Assembly (NCBI GenBank): GCA_963837485.1
Contig: CAWINP010000007.1
Location: forward strand, 124,001-188,000
From: Solirubrobacter sp963837485
GTDB taxonomy: Bacteria; Actinomycetota; Thermoleophilia; Solirubrobacterales; Solirubrobacteraceae
Reading direction: 5' to 3'
DNA length: 64,000 bases
This document shows, one piece after another, positions 15,793 through 25,378 of the stretch. Made by a program: the position numbers and the translations under genes. The notes under the pieces were generated by a model, which was given only the letters and a program-made list of their open reading frames with translations, ran no database searches and was not told the DNA's origin. The first letter of the stretch is position 1, and each line of letters starts with the position of its first letter.

Positions 15793-17889
15793 TTACGCCG
15801 GTATCGGCTCCAGCGCGTCGGCGCCGTAGGCGCGCACGATCGCGTCCTCGAGCAGGACGTGCTCGGGCTGCTCGAGGCGCGGATCGGCGTCGAGGATCGC
15901 GCGGGCGTGGTGGCGGGCGCGCTCGAGCAGCTCGGCATCGTCCGGCAGGCGGGCGAAGCGGTAGAGCTGCACGCCGGACTGCCGCACGCCGATCATCTCC
16001 CCCTCGCCGCGCAGCTCCAGGTCGATCTCGGCCAGCCGGAAGCCGTCGCGGTGCTCGGCTAACGCCCGTAGCCGGCGCGACTCCTTGGGCCCGAACAGCA
16101 GGCACACCGACTCGTGCTTGCCGCGCCCGATGCGCCCGCGCAGCTGATGCAGCTGGGAGATGCCGTAGCGGTCGGCGTCCTCGACCAGCATGACTGTGGC
16201 GTTCGGGACGTCGATGCCGACCTCGATCACGGTCGTCGCGACCAGCACGTCGGCGCCGCCCTCCGCGAACGCGGCCATCGCCTCCTGCTTGGAGCGCGAG
16301 CGCATCTGACCGTGGAGCAGGACGACGCGGTAGTCCTTGAGCTCGCCGCCCTTCAGCCGCTCGTACTCCGCGGTCGCCGCCCGCACCTGCAGCGCCTCGG
16401 ACTCCTCGACCAGCGGGCAGACCACGAACGCCTGGCGGCCGGCGTCGAGCTCCTCGCGGATGCGCTCGTAGGCGCGCGAGCGCTCGCGCTCGGTGCCGGC
16501 CACGAACGTGGTGATCGGGCGCCGGCCGGCCGGCAGCTCGTGGAGGGTGGTGACGTCCAGATCGCCGTAGTTGGTGAGCTGCAGCGTGCGCGGGATCGGC
16601 GTCGCGGTCATGTGCAGTACGTGCGGGCTCAGGCCCGCGGGCGCCTTGCGGTCCAGCGCCCGGCGCTGCTTGACGCCGAAGCGGTGCTGCTCGTCGACCA
16701 CCGCGACCGCCAGGCGGTCGAACTCGACGGCGTCCTCGATCAGCGCGTGCGTGCCCACGAGCAGCTTCAGCTCGCCGCTGCCGAGCTTGTTGAGGATGTC
16801 GGTGCGCCGGCCTCCGGGTGTGCTGCCGGTCAGCAGCGCGGCCTGCACGAGCTCGCCGGGCATCAGGTCCTGCAGCGTCGCGAAGTGCTGCTCGGCGAGC
16901 GTCTCGGTCGGCGCCATCAGCGCCGCCTGGCCGCCGGACTCGACCGCGCGCAGCATCGAATAGAGCGCCACGACGGTCTTGCCGGAGCCGACCTCGCCCA
17001 TCAGCAGCCGCTGCATCGGGCGGTCCACGGCCATGTCGGCGTCCAGCTCGTCCATCGCGGCGCGCTGGTCGCCGGTCGGCGCGAACGGGAGCGAGTCCTT
17101 CAGCCAGCGCGCGGTGAGGTCGCCCGGCGGCTCCAGCGGCTCGGCGCGGGCGCCCTCGCGCCGGCGCGCGCGACGGCGCAGGAGCGCGAGCTGGAGCAGG
17201 AGCAGCTCATCGAACGCGAGCCGTTTGCGGCCCGCCTCCTGGTCGCCGAGGTGGGCGGCGACGAGCGCGGCGTGGCGGTCGGGCAGGCGCTCCCGTGCCC
17301 GGACGCGGGCGGGCAGCGGATCGAGCGCGTGCTTGGCCTCGCGGATGTGCGCGTGCACGAGCGCCGCGATCTGCGCCGAGCTCAACCCTTCGGTAGCCGG
17401 ATATGCCGCAACCTCGTCGGCCGCGACCTCCTCACCGGTCGGCGCGTGCTCGTTGACGCGAAAGCCGCGGTGCCCCTGGTACTTCCCGGTGAGGAGGAGA
17501 CGTGTGCCCGGGCGGTAGCGACTCTGCAGCCAGGGCTGGTTGAAGAACGTCGCCTTCATGCGACCGGTGCCATCGGCGACGACGGCCTCGACGAGCGGCT
17601 TCATCCCCCGGCGCCGCACGGGGCGCGACGTGATCGAGCGCACCTCGACGACCACGCTCGCGACCTCGTCGGGCTGCAGCTCGGCCAGCGTGCGGGCGGC
17701 GCGCCGATCGCGCGGCAGGTGCTCCAGCAGATCCCCGATCGAGCGGAGGCCGATCTTCTTGGCGCCGGCGGCCGCCTTCTCCCCTGCCTTCGGATCCAGC
17801 TCCTCGCGAAGCCGCTCCGGGCGCGGGTAGCGCGCGGGACCCGGCTGGGGCGGGAGCGGGTCGTTGGTGGCGAAAACGGTCGGAGCCAC
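15793..17889 (-). CDS. recG: ATP-dependent DNA helicase RecG
   Basis: 698 residues. The N-terminal wedge/OB domain is followed by a helicase core: Walker A GEVGSGKTVVA near residue 290, DEQH in VVDEQHRFG, TATPIPRTL, and the C-terminal QLRGRIGRG motif. RecG remodels stalled forks and branched DNA. Length is normal. It lies in the ancient yloV-recG-rsmD-coaD order, although other genes now intervene on both sides. Confidence 0.97.
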   Translation of the reverse strand: MAPTVFATNDPLPPQPGPARYPRPERLREELDPKAGEKAAAGAKKIGLRSIGDLLEHLPRDRRAARTLAELQPDEVASVVVEVRSITSRPVRRRGMKPLVEAVVADGTGRMKATFFNQPWLQSRYRPGTRLLLTGKYQGHRGFRVNEHAPTGEEVAADEVAAYPATEGLSSAQIAALVHAHIREAKHALDPLPARVRARERLPDRHAALVAAHLGDQEAGRKRLAFDELLLLQLALLRRRARRREGARAEPLEPPGDLTARWLKDSLPFAPTGDQRAAMDELDADMAVDRPMQRLLMGEVGSGKTVVALYSMLRAVESGGQAALMAPTETLAEQHFATLQDLMPGELVQAALLTGSTPGGRRTDILNKLGSGELKLLVGTHALIEDAVEFDRLAVAVVDEQHRFGVKQRRALDRKAPAGLSPHVLHMTATPIPRTLQLTNYGDLDVTTLHELPAGRRPITTFVAGTERERSRAYERIREELDAGRQAFVVCPLVEESEALQVRAATAEYERLKGGELKDYRVVLLHGQMRSRSKQEAMAAFAEGGADVLVATTVIEVGIDVPNATVMLVEDADRYGISQLHQLRGRIGRGKHESVCLLFGPKESRRLRALAEHRDGFRLAEIDLELRGEGEMIGVRQSGVQLYRFARLPDDAELLERARHHARAILDADPRLEQPEHVLLEDAIVRAYGADALEPIPA

Positions 17890-17911
17890 GCCACAGATTG
17901 TGAGCGGTGGG

Positions 17912-18559
17912 TCAGACGCCGGCCGCGCGCAGGCCCGGCACGTACCGGCTCCAGACGAACCAGGAGTCGACCTCGCCGCGCTTGGCTCCGCGCACCGCGA
18001 TCGCGGCGTCGCGCAGCGTCGTGCGCCCGAAGTACAGGTCGTAGAGCTGCTCCGCGTCGGCCTCGACCAGGACGTCGGCGTCGAAGCCGGGCGCCTCGCG
18101 GCAGACCGACACGTCGCCGGGCTCGAGCACGAGCCAGTAGCGGCGCTTGGGCGCGCGGCAGTCGAACTGGATCACCGTGCGGGTGCCGGGCAGCTTGTCG
18201 GGATCGGTGCGACGCGCGATCCAGCCCATCACGAGGTCGGGATCGAGCTCGTCGGGCAGCGGATCGCCGAACGCCCACTTGGCGCCCCATTTTCCGAGCT
18301 TGTCCACACACCCGGCGAGGTCCTGGCCGGCGTCGGTCAGGTGGTAGCCGCGCGGCTCGGCGCGCTTGACGATCCCGCGCCGCTCGAGCGTTCGCAGCCG
18401 TTGAGCGAGGACCGAGCGCGAGATGCCCGGCAGGCCGCGTTCGAGCTCATTGAAGCCCTCCGCCCCGTGCAGCAGCTCCCGCGCGATCAGCAGCGTCCAG
18501 CGGTCGCCCAGCACTTCGGCGGCCTTGGCCACTGGGCAGTACTGGCCGTAGCGCACCAT
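17912..18559 (-). CDS. HxlR-family regulator with C-terminal ligand-like domain
   Basis: 215 residues from ATG 18559 (MVRYGQYCPVAKAAEVLGDRWTLLI). The HxlR winged helix covers residues 1-95 and includes the conserved Cys8. The remaining 115 residues resemble a SCP2-like lipid-binding fold (FDCRAPKRRYWLVLEPGDVSVC...DLYFGR). The domain pairing is common in actinobacteria. It is divergent from an FAD oxidoreductase with 86 bases between starts, and probably controls it. An upstream in-frame start exists but would add a low-quality leader. Confidence 0.85.
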   Translation of the reverse strand: MVRYGQYCPVAKAAEVLGDRWTLLIARELLHGAEGFNELERGLPGISRSVLAQRLRTLERRGIVKRAEPRGYHLTDAGQDLAGCVDKLGKWGAKWAFGDPLPDELDPDLVMGWIARRTDPDKLPGTRTVIQFDCRAPKRRYWLVLEPGDVSVCREAPGFDADVLVEADAEQLYDLYFGRTTLRDAAIAVRGAKRGEVDSWFVWSRYVPGLRAAGV

Positions 18560-18645
18560 CGGGCGCAGTATCCCGCCGCCGCCAGGGACGTGCCAGTTCG
18601 AAATCCGCACTATCGGCGTGGGCGGCCGCGGCATACGGTCGCCGC

Positions 18646-19929
18646 ATGGCCGTTGACGTGCTCGACATCATCACCCCGGACGACCCTCGCTACGACGCGG
18701 CGCGCACCGTTTGGAACGCCGCGATCGACCGCCGGCCGGCGGCAATCGTGCGCTGCACGTCCACGGCCGACGTCGTCGCCGGGGTGCGGCTCGCGCGCGA
18801 GCGCGGCTGGCCGGTCGCGGTGCGCGGCGGCGGACACAACGTCGCCGGACTCGCCGTCGGCGACGGCGCCCTGGTGGCCGACTGCTCGGGCTGGCGAGGA
18901 GTCCGCGTGGCCGGTCGCGTGGCCCATGTCGCGCCCGGCACGCTGATGGGCGAGCTCGACGCGGCGACGCAGGCGTTCGGGCTCGCCGCTCCGGGCGGCG
19001 TCATGTCCACCACCGGCGTGGCCGGTTTCACGCTCGGCGGCGGCATCGGCTGGCTGACGCGCCGTTTCGGGCCGGCCTGCGACGGCCTGCTCGGCGCCGA
19101 GGTGGTCACCGCCGACGGTGAGGTCGTCGAGGCGGAGGGCGAGCTGCTGTGGGGCCTGCGCGGCGCGGGCGGGAACTTCGGCGTCGTCACGCGCTTGGAC
19201 CTCGCGCTGCACCGCGTCGGCCCCGGCGTGCTGTGCGGAACGCGCGTCTACCCGCTCGAGCAGCTCGACGAGGTGCTGGCCGCGCGTGAGGCGCTCGCCT
19301 CGGTTCCCGAGATAGGGACGCTGCTGACGCTGCGCCAGGCGCCGGCGGCCGCGTGGATCCCGCCGGACGTGCACGGCCGCCACGTCGTCACCCTGACCGT
19401 CTTCGGGGAGCACGATGTCGCCATGCCGCCGGACCCGCTGGCCGACTGCGTGCGCGAGCGGCCGTACGTCGAGTGGCAGCGCTTCACCGACGCCGCCTGG
19501 ACCGCGGGCTTCCACAACTACTGGAAGGCGCAGTACCTCGACCGGATCGACGCGGGCGTCCTGGCGGACTTCGCCGCGACCATCACGTCGCCGCTGTCGG
19601 ACATCAAGGTCTGGCAGCTCGATCACCCGACCGCCGACACCGGCGCGTTCGGGAACCGCGACGCGCGCCTGCTGCTGAACATCAACACGCGCTGGGCGGA
19701 CGGCGACGGCGCGGAGGGCGGGCCTCATATCGCCTGGACGCGCGCACTATGGGACGCGCTGCTGCCGTGCTCGAGCGGCGGCGTGTACGTGAACTTCCTC
19801 GGCGACGAGGGCTCCGACCGCGTCCGCGCCGCCTACGGCGAGGCCAACTACGCGCGGCTGGTGGCGTTGAAGCGCCGGTATGACCCGGAGAACGTCTTCC
19901 GGGTCAACCAGAACATCTCACTCGGCTGA
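18646..19929 (+). CDS. FAD-linked oxidoreductase (PCMH/BBE type)
   Basis: 427 residues. The FAD-binding PCMH domain has PVAVRGGGHNVAG (the His expected to carry covalent FAD) and GLAAPGGVMSTTGVAGFTLGGGIGWL. The C-terminal BBE motif is YDPENVFRVNQNI. These enzymes oxidise sugars, alkaloids or other alcohols; substrate unknown. It is divergent from the HxlR regulator, and its 3' end overlaps yloV by 12 bases tail to tail. Confidence 0.92.
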   Translation: MAVDVLDIITPDDPRYDAARTVWNAAIDRRPAAIVRCTSTADVVAGVRLARERGWPVAVRGGGHNVAGLAVGDGALVADCSGWRGVRVAGRVAHVAPGTLMGELDAATQAFGLAAPGGVMSTTGVAGFTLGGGIGWLTRRFGPACDGLLGAEVVTADGEVVEAEGELLWGLRGAGGNFGVVTRLDLALHRVGPGVLCGTRVYPLEQLDEVLAAREALASVPEIGTLLTLRQAPAAAWIPPDVHGRHVVTLTVFGEHDVAMPPDPLADCVRERPYVEWQRFTDAAWTAGFHNYWKAQYLDRIDAGVLADFAATITSPLSDIKVWQLDHPTADTGAFGNRDARLLLNINTRWADGDGAEGGPHIAWTRALWDALLPCSSGGVYVNFLGDEGSDRVRAAYGEANYARLVALKRRYDPENVFRVNQNISLG

Positions 19930-21546
19930 GAGGAGCCACCACCACGACGGCTGACCGCCGCGGGAGAGCTCGACCTCGGCGCCGTTGGCCACCAGCTTCT
20001 GCACGGCGTCGCCCTCCAGCGGCGCGCCGTCGCCCTCGATCACGGTCACCAGCTCCGCCTCGCGGCCGAGCTCGCCGAGCACGATCTCCAGCGTCTCCTG
20101 CGGATCGCCCCAGGCGACGAGCTGCTCGTCGACGAAGCCGACCGTGTCACCGCGGCGGAAGCGACCCTGCGTGTCGTCGCGCGCGGCCTCGGTGACCCCG
20201 CCGGTGCGGACGTTGACGAGGATCGCCTCCATCCGGGCCGCGTTGCCGAGCGCGCCGCGATTCGGATCCAGCGCGACGGAGGCGGCCAGGCCGGCCTGCA
20301 TCGAGCGCGTGCCGACGACGCGCACGACCTTCTCCGAAAGCTCCGCGGCGCGCTCGGCGGCCATGCGGACGTTCGGCGAGTTCGGCAGCACGACCACCTG
20401 CTCGGCGGGGACGCCGTGGATCCCGGCCAGCAGCTCGTACGTGGACGGGTTGAGCGTCGGGCCGCCGTCGAGCACGTTGGCGCCGAGGCCTTCGAACAGC
20501 TCTCCCATGCCGCCGCCCGAGACGACGGCGAGCACGCCGCACGTCTGGATCGCCTCGGCGAGCCGCTCCGTGCGCTGACCGACCTGCTCGTGCATGTCGG
20601 CGACGTCGAGCCGGCTGACGGTTCCGGCGCCTCCGAACAGCTCGGTCGCCCGCTCCGGCTCGTTCGTGTGCACGTGGACCTTGAGCGTGTGGCGGTCGCC
20701 GACGACGAGCACCGAGTCGCCGAGCTTCTCCAGCTTCTCGATCCACGGCCCGGCGTCGAGCTCAGAGCCCTCGACGGCGAAGTTCGTGCAGTAGCGGTAC
20801 GTCGAGGACTCGTGCTGCGGATGCGTGACGCGCGCCGGCGCGTGGTGCTCGAGCGGCGGCGGATCCGCTCCGCGCAGGGCGGCGATCATGCCCGCGAAGA
20901 TGATCGTCAGCCCGTAGCCGCCGGCGTCCACGACGCCCGCGTCGCGCAGGATAGGCAGCAGATCGGGACCGCGCTTGACGGATGCCTCGCCGGCCTCCAG
21001 CGCGTGCTCGAGCACGTAGGCGAGCATCTCGTTCTGCGTCGCGTCGTCGACGCGATGCTGGAGCCGCGGCTCGGTCATGTGGGCGATCTCGCTCGACGCG
21101 CGCGCCGCCATCTCGCGCACGACCGTGAGAATCGTGCCCTCGGCCGGTTCTCTCACTGATCCGTACGCGCGGTCGGCCGCGCGCGCCATCGCGGCGGCGA
21201 CGAGCACGGGGTCGACGAGCTCGCCGGGGCGGCTGATGAGCTCCTCGGCCGCGCCGCGGATCAGCTGGCTGAGGATCACGCCGCTGTTGCCGCGCGCGCC
21301 GAGCAGCGCCGCGCGGGCCACGGAGTCGACGATCTGGTTGCGCCCGATCTCGTCGATCTCGCCCTGCGTGGAGAGGTTGTCCAGCTCTTGCAGCACGGCG
21401 CGCAGAGTGAGCGCCATGTTGTCCCCGGTGTCGCCGTCGGCGACCGGGAAGACGTTGAGGTCGTTGACTTCCTCGCGCCGCGACTCCAGTTGCGCGAGCG
21501 CTGCCTCGACGACGAGGCGGAAGCGGAGAAGGCTCGGATCGGGCAC
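19918..21546 (-). CDS. yloV: DAK2-domain kinase YloV/FakA family
   Basis: 542 residues. The N-terminal DAK phosphatase/kinase domain has the nucleotide/Mg motif PVADGDTGDNMALT. The middle has the conserved ARGNSGVILSQLIRG, and the C-terminal part is the DegV-like-associated domain (VVLPNSPNVRMAAERAAEL). Firmicute FakA phosphorylates fatty acids bound to FakB; no DegV/FakB gene is in the window. It follows rpmB by 19 bases, the conserved rpmB-yloV-recG context. Confidence 0.93.
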   Translation of the reverse strand: MPDPSLLRFRLVVEAALAQLESRREEVNDLNVFPVADGDTGDNMALTLRAVLQELDNLSTQGEIDEIGRNQIVDSVARAALLGARGNSGVILSQLIRGAAEELISRPGELVDPVLVAAAMARAADRAYGSVREPAEGTILTVVREMAARASSEIAHMTEPRLQHRVDDATQNEMLAYVLEHALEAGEASVKRGPDLLPILRDAGVVDAGGYGLTIIFAGMIAALRGADPPPLEHHAPARVTHPQHESSTYRYCTNFAVEGSELDAGPWIEKLEKLGDSVLVVGDRHTLKVHVHTNEPERATELFGGAGTVSRLDVADMHEQVGQRTERLAEAIQTCGVLAVVSGGGMGELFEGLGANVLDGGPTLNPSTYELLAGIHGVPAEQVVVLPNSPNVRMAAERAAELSEKVVRVVGTRSMQAGLAASVALDPNRGALGNAARMEAILVNVRTGGVTEAARDDTQGRFRRGDTVGFVDEQLVAWGDPQETLEIVLGELGREAELVTVIEGDGAPLEGDAVQKLVANGAEVELSRGGQPSWWWLLSAE

Positions 21547-21565
21547 GAGGGGCGCCTGCCCTCGG

Positions 21566-21754
21566 CTACGCCTTGGTCACCTTGCCGGCCTTCAGGCAGC
21601 GCGTGCACACGTACGCGCGCTTGCGCGCTCCGTTCTCGACGATGCGCACTTTCTGGAGATTCGCGTCGAAGCGGCGCTTGGTTGCCACCATCGAATGCGA
21701 GCGGCTCTGGCCGAAGGCAGGGCGCTTACCGCAGGAATGACAGATTCGAGCCAT
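21566..21754 (-). CDS. rpmB: 50S ribosomal protein L28
   Basis: 62 residues starting MARICHSCGKRPAFGQSRSHS. Two CxxC pairs (CHSC, CTRC) make the zinc-binding form. An upstream in-frame start (MLAA) is less likely. L28 is part of the large subunit. It is the first gene of the rpmB-yloV run and is divergent from the kinase gene. Confidence 0.97.
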   Translation of the reverse strand: MARICHSCGKRPAFGQSRSHSMVATKRRFDANLQKVRIVENGARKRAYVCTRCLKAGKVTKA

Positions 21755-21765
21755 AGCGGCGAGCA

Positions 21766-21771
21766 AGTATA
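21766..21771 (-). promoter_or_regulatory. Possible -10 box for rpmB
   Basis: TATACT on the minus strand sits 12 bases before the rpmB ATG in the short divergent gap to the kinase gene. No matching -35 was seen and no Shine-Dalgarno fits, which would agree with a very short leader. Tentative. Confidence 0.3.
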
Positions 21772-21823
21772 GGAGGCGGACCGGCGGTGTGGTGAGAGGG
21801 CCCTGTCGGGTACCGTGGATCCG

Positions 21824-23809
21824 ATGCCACCGGTGTCCCCGGCCCGCATCTCCCTACCCGACCGCTACCGCGTCGTGCGTCATCTGGCCAGCGGTGGGAT
21901 GGCCGCCGTATGGGAGGCGCACGACGAGCTGCTCGACCGCGACGTAGCCGTCAAGATCCTCGCCCCGCACCTCGGCTCCGACGAGCGCGCGCGCCGGCGT
22001 TTTCAGCGTGAGGCAAGGGCGGCGGCGGGGTTGTCGTCGCACCCGCACGTGGTCACGATCTACGACGTCGGCGAGCACGCCGGGCGCGTGTTCATGGTCA
22101 TGGAGATCATGCGCGGCGGCACGCTGAGCGACCGCCTGAAGTCCGGCCGCGAAATCCCTCTGACGACCGTCGTGCGCTGGATGCGCGAGGCCGCGGAGGC
22201 GCAGGACGCCGCCGACGACGCCGGCGTCGTGCACCGCGACATCAAGCCCGGGAACCTGCTGCTGGACACCCACGAACGGCTTGCCGTCGCGGATTTCGGG
22301 ATCGCGCGGGTCGCGTGGGAGGACCAGCTGACCCTTACGGGGCAAGTCCTCGGCACCGCGGCCTACATCTCACCCGAACAGGCGATGGGCGAGCCCGCCT
22401 CGGCGGCCTCCGACCGCTACTCGCTCGCCGTCGTCGCGTACGAGCTGCTGACCGGGTCGCGCCCGTTCGAGGGATCTCACTTTGCCGCCCAGGCGCGAGC
22501 GCACGTCGAGGATCCCCCGCCGCCCCCGTCGTCGCGCAACCCGGAGCTGTCGGCGGCGGTCGACGCCGTGCTCGAGCGCGGGCTGGCCAAGGATCCGCGC
22601 GACCGGTACCCGTCGGCGGCCGCGTTCGCGGACGCGCTGGGACGAGCGCTGGAGGAGCCGGCCACGGTGCCGACGCGGCGGTTGGGCCGGCGCGCGAAGG
22701 CGGCGCGAGGCGCAGCGGCGGCGGGCGATCGGCGGCGCCGCGGAGGCGCCGGTGGCGCGGCGGCACCCGGCGACGCGGCGGCACCCGGCGGCGCGGCGGC
22801 ACCCGGCGGCGCGGCGGCACCCGGCGGCGCGGCGGCACCCGGCGGCGCGGCGGCACCCGGCGGCGCGGCAGCACCCGGCGGCGCGGCAGCACCCGGCGGC
22901 GCGGCGGCACCCGGCGGCGCGGCGGCACCCGGCGGCGCGGCGGGCTCGTCGGCGGTTGACGAATGGCGACGCCGCGGAGGCGCCGGCGACGTGGCGCCGG
23001 CTGGCGCCGAGGGCGGCTCGCCGGCGGCCCGCGATCGGCGGCGCCGCGGAATCGCCGACGACGCGGCGGCGCCCGGCCGCGACTCGCGGCGCCGCGGAGG
23101 CCCCGGCGACGCCGCGGCCGGCGGCGGCGGACGCGGGACCTCCCTGGACACGTGGGCCAGCGGCGACGGGCGGCGGCGCGCCGGCGCTGCCGAGCGGCCG
23201 CGGCGGCGCGGAAGCGCGGCGCTGCTCGCGGGCGTCGCGGGGCTGCTGCTGATCGCGGTCGTCGGCGTTGTCGCGCTCGTCTCGCGCGGCGGCGGCGGCA
23301 ACGACCCGACCGGCAGCGACGCGCCGCGCGCGCAGCACACCGCCACGGCGACTGAGACCTCGAGCCCCGACAAGACCGCCACCGCGAGCCCGACCGATTC
23401 CCCGAGCCCCAGCCCGACGCCCTCGCCGACCCCCTCCCCCGCGCAGACGACGTCCGGCGGGCCCGACCTGCGCCAGGCGGCGGCGCTGCAGCTCGCGGGC
23501 TACAACGCCCGCCAGGCGGGCAATTACTCGACGGCGCTCGAGAAGGCACGCGAGGCGCTGGCTGCGTGCGGCGACGCACACCAGCTCTCGCCGTGCGGCT
23601 ACGCGCTCTACGAGGAGGGCGTCGCGCTGAACCGCGGCGGCAACCCCGCGGCGGCGATCCCGATACTCCAGCAGCGGTTGGATCAGTACGGCGACGACGG
23701 ATCCCGCTCGGTGGCGAAGGAGCTGCGCGACGCCCAGAAGAGCACGGAGCACAGGCCGGGCAAGGGGCCGAAGCGGCCCCGCGGCCATGGCGGCGGCGCG
23801 AACGGCTAG
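21824..23809 (+). CDS. Membrane Ser/Thr protein kinase with low-complexity linker
   Basis: 661 residues. The kinase domain (11-270) is complete: GGMAAVWEAH glycine loop, VAVKIL lysine, VHRDIKPGN catalytic loop, VADFGIA, and SPEQ before the F-helix. A 180-residue Ala/Gly/Pro/Arg linker follows, including ten 6-residue GGAAAP units. One membrane segment (SAALLAGVAGLLLIAVVGVVALV) and a Ser/Thr/Pro stalk lead to an extracytoplasmic TPR-like helical domain (QLAGYNARQAGNYSTALEKAREAL...). There are no PASTA repeats. It starts at ATG 21824 or GTG 21815. The PP2C at 54.3 kb is the likely opposing enzyme. Confidence 0.93.
   Translation: MPPVSPARISLPDRYRVVRHLASGGMAAVWEAHDELLDRDVAVKILAPHLGSDERARRRFQREARAAAGLSSHPHVVTIYDVGEHAGRVFMVMEIMRGGTLSDRLKSGREIPLTTVVRWMREAAEAQDAADDAGVVHRDIKPGNLLLDTHERLAVADFGIARVAWEDQLTLTGQVLGTAAYISPEQAMGEPASAASDRYSLAVVAYELLTGSRPFEGSHFAAQARAHVEDPPPPPSSRNPELSAAVDAVLERGLAKDPRDRYPSAAAFADALGRALEEPATVPTRRLGRRAKAARGAAAAGDRRRRGGAGGAAAPGDAAAPGGAAAPGGAAAPGGAAAPGGAAAPGGAAAPGGAAAPGGAAAPGGAAAPGGAAGSSAVDEWRRRGGAGDVAPAGAEGGSPAARDRRRRGIADDAAAPGRDSRRRGGPGDAAAGGGGRGTSLDTWASGDGRRRAGAAERPRRRGSAALLAGVAGLLLIAVVGVVALVSRGGGGNDPTGSDAPRAQHTATATETSSPDKTATASPTDSPSPSPTPSPTPSPAQTTSGGPDLRQAAALQLAGYNARQAGNYSTALEKAREALAACGDAHQLSPCGYALYEEGVALNRGGNPAAAIPILQQRLDQYGDDGSRSVAKELRDAQKSTEHRPGKGPKRPRGHGGGANG
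22753..22944 (+). repeat. 18-bp tandem repeat inside the kinase gene
   Basis: About ten near-identical copies of GGCGGCGCGGCGGCACCC encode GGAAAP units in the kinase's cytoplasmic linker. The period is a multiple of three, so copy-number changes keep the frame. Two copies carry a GCA variant, and one starts GGCGAC (Asp). Confidence 0.9.
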
Positions 23810-24958
23810 CCGTGGCGCCCGGCGTGCCCGCGGCGCCCGGCGCGCGCGGCCGTGAGGCCCGCGCCGCGTGGCCAGCCGGGCCGGCGGCCCGTGGCGGAGC
23901 AGCGAGGCCGTCGGCGCGTGGTGGCGGCGACGCCGGCGGCCCGTGGCCCGGCGGCGAGGCCGTCGGCGCGTGGTGGCGGCAACGCCGACGGCCCGTGGCC
24001 CGGCGGCGAGGCCGTCGGCGCGTGGTGGCGGCAACGCCGGCGACCCGTGGCCCGGCGGCGAGGCCGTCGGCGCGTGGTGGCGGCGACGCCGGCGGCCCGT
24101 GGCCGGGCGGCGAGGCCGTCGGCGCGTGGTGGCGGCGACGCCGGCGGCCCGTGGCCCGCGCCGTGTGGCCGCATGGCCGGCGGCGCGTCGCGGCGAGCCG
24201 GCGACCCGTGGCCGAGCCGCGAGCCGGCGGCTGGTCGCGCGGCGGCGAAGCCGGCGGCCCGTGGCCGGGCGGCGTGACCGGCGGCACGTGGCGGCGGGAC
24301 CCGTGGCGCCGGACTTGTAGCGCGGGCGGCGCGGGGCCAGTCGCGCTTGGCGGCCTGACCGGCGCTTGGCGGCGTGGCCATTCGGCGCGTGGTCGGGCGG
24401 CGCGGCCAACGGCGCTCCGCGGCCTGACCGGCGGCGAATGGCTTCCTGACCGGCGGCGAATGGCGGCGTGGCCAGTGGCGCGTGGTTGGGCGGCGCGGGG
24501 GCGCGCGAGGCCAGGCGGCGGTTCGCGGCGTGGCCAGCGGCGCTCGACCGCCCGGCGTGATGCCTAACCTCGAGTTGCCTCGTACGTCAAATGCAGGCAG
24601 GTAGGAGAGGGTGCGGATGGAAACAATCATCCCGCGGGACCGCTCAGGAAACCCAGTGTCGTCTAAGTAGCGCTATGCGCAACTTAGCCGCCACACGTGA
24701 AAGTGGTGCGTCGAAACGACCATCGATCGTGATCGTTTGCCGTCCCTGGACGATCATTTCTGATCAGGCTGCCTCCCTTACTGGGCAGTTGACGTTCGTC
24801 CACTGCGAAGCGCGGGCCGAAGCCGCCCCGACGTCCGCCGGCGACGAACCGGCGGCGGAAGCCGCCCCGACGTTCGCCGCGGCGCAGACCGCCGTTGACG
24901 TTCGTCGGCCGCGAAGAGCGGGGTCGACGTCGCCGCCGCCTGCCGCGCGGGGTTGGGG
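23810..24958. other. Repetitive, gene-free region between the kinase and ribH
   Basis: About 1150 bases with no believable gene; the open frames on both strands are low-complexity shadows. 23810-24560 is built from degenerate GTGGCC/GGCGGC blocks with a 52-bp tandem array. 24560-24780 is less GC-rich and includes a GATC-rich patch (24722-24766). 24785-24955 holds direct repeats: a 16-mer GAAGCCGCCCCGACGT at 24819 and 24858, and TTGACGTTCGTC at 24789 and 24895. A hairpin (24835-24855) lies downstream of ribH. Confidence 0.7.
23904..24163. repeat. 52-bp tandem repeat, five copies
   Basis: The motif GAGGCCGTCGGCGCGTGG recurs at 23904, 23956, 24008, 24060 and 24112, exactly 52 bases apart. Because 52 is not a multiple of three and the frames change, it is not coding. 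Copies differ at a few positions. Confidence 0.92.
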
Positions 24959-25378
24959 TTAGCGCGCGGCCTTGAGTCGTGCGAGGGCGAGCACCGCTTC
25001 GGCGGCGTGGGCGCCCTGGTCGCGCTTGCCGCCTCCCGTGCGGGCGAGCGCCTGGTCCAGGTTCTCGACCGTGAGCACGCCGAACGCGCACGGGACGCCG
25101 GTGCGGAGCTGGACGTCCATGATCCCGCGGGCCGCCTCGGTGCAGACGTAGTCGTAGTGCGTCGTCTCGCCCCGGATCACCGCGCCGAGGCAGGCGACGC
25201 CGTCGTAGCGCCCTGTCGAAGCCACCGTCTGCGCCGCGAACGGCAGCTCGTAAGCGCCCGGGACGTCGAACACGTCCGCCTCGCCCTCGCCGGCCGCGGC
25301 GAAGGCCCGCTGCGCTCCCGCGATGAGCCGCTCGGCCAGGTCCTCGTAGAACCGGCCGACGACGATCGCGAACTTCAT
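24959..25378 (-). CDS. ribH: 6,7-dimethyl-8-ribityllumazine synthase
   Basis: 139 residues. It starts MKFAIVVGRFYEDLAERL and has the substrate region DVPGAYELPFAAQ and CLGAVIRGETTHYDYV. It condenses the ArP product of RibD with the RibB product. The start overlaps the ribBA stop as ATGA. It is the last gene of the four-gene riboflavin operon. Confidence 0.96.
   Translation of the reverse strand: MKFAIVVGRFYEDLAERLIAGAQRAFAAAGEGEADVFDVPGAYELPFAAQTVASTGRYDGVACLGAVIRGETTHYDYVCTEAARGIMDVQLRTGVPCAFGVLTVENLDQALARTGGGKRDQGAHAAEAVLALARLKAAR

Noticed and set aside
23904..24163. Possible CRISPR array
   Set aside because: The 52-bp units are directly tandem with no unique spacers, and no cas gene is present.
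22335..24409. Long minus-strand frames across the kinase linker and the repetitive region
   Set aside because: They consist of Arg/Pro/Ala repeats created by GC-rich tandem DNA; no start signal or domain.
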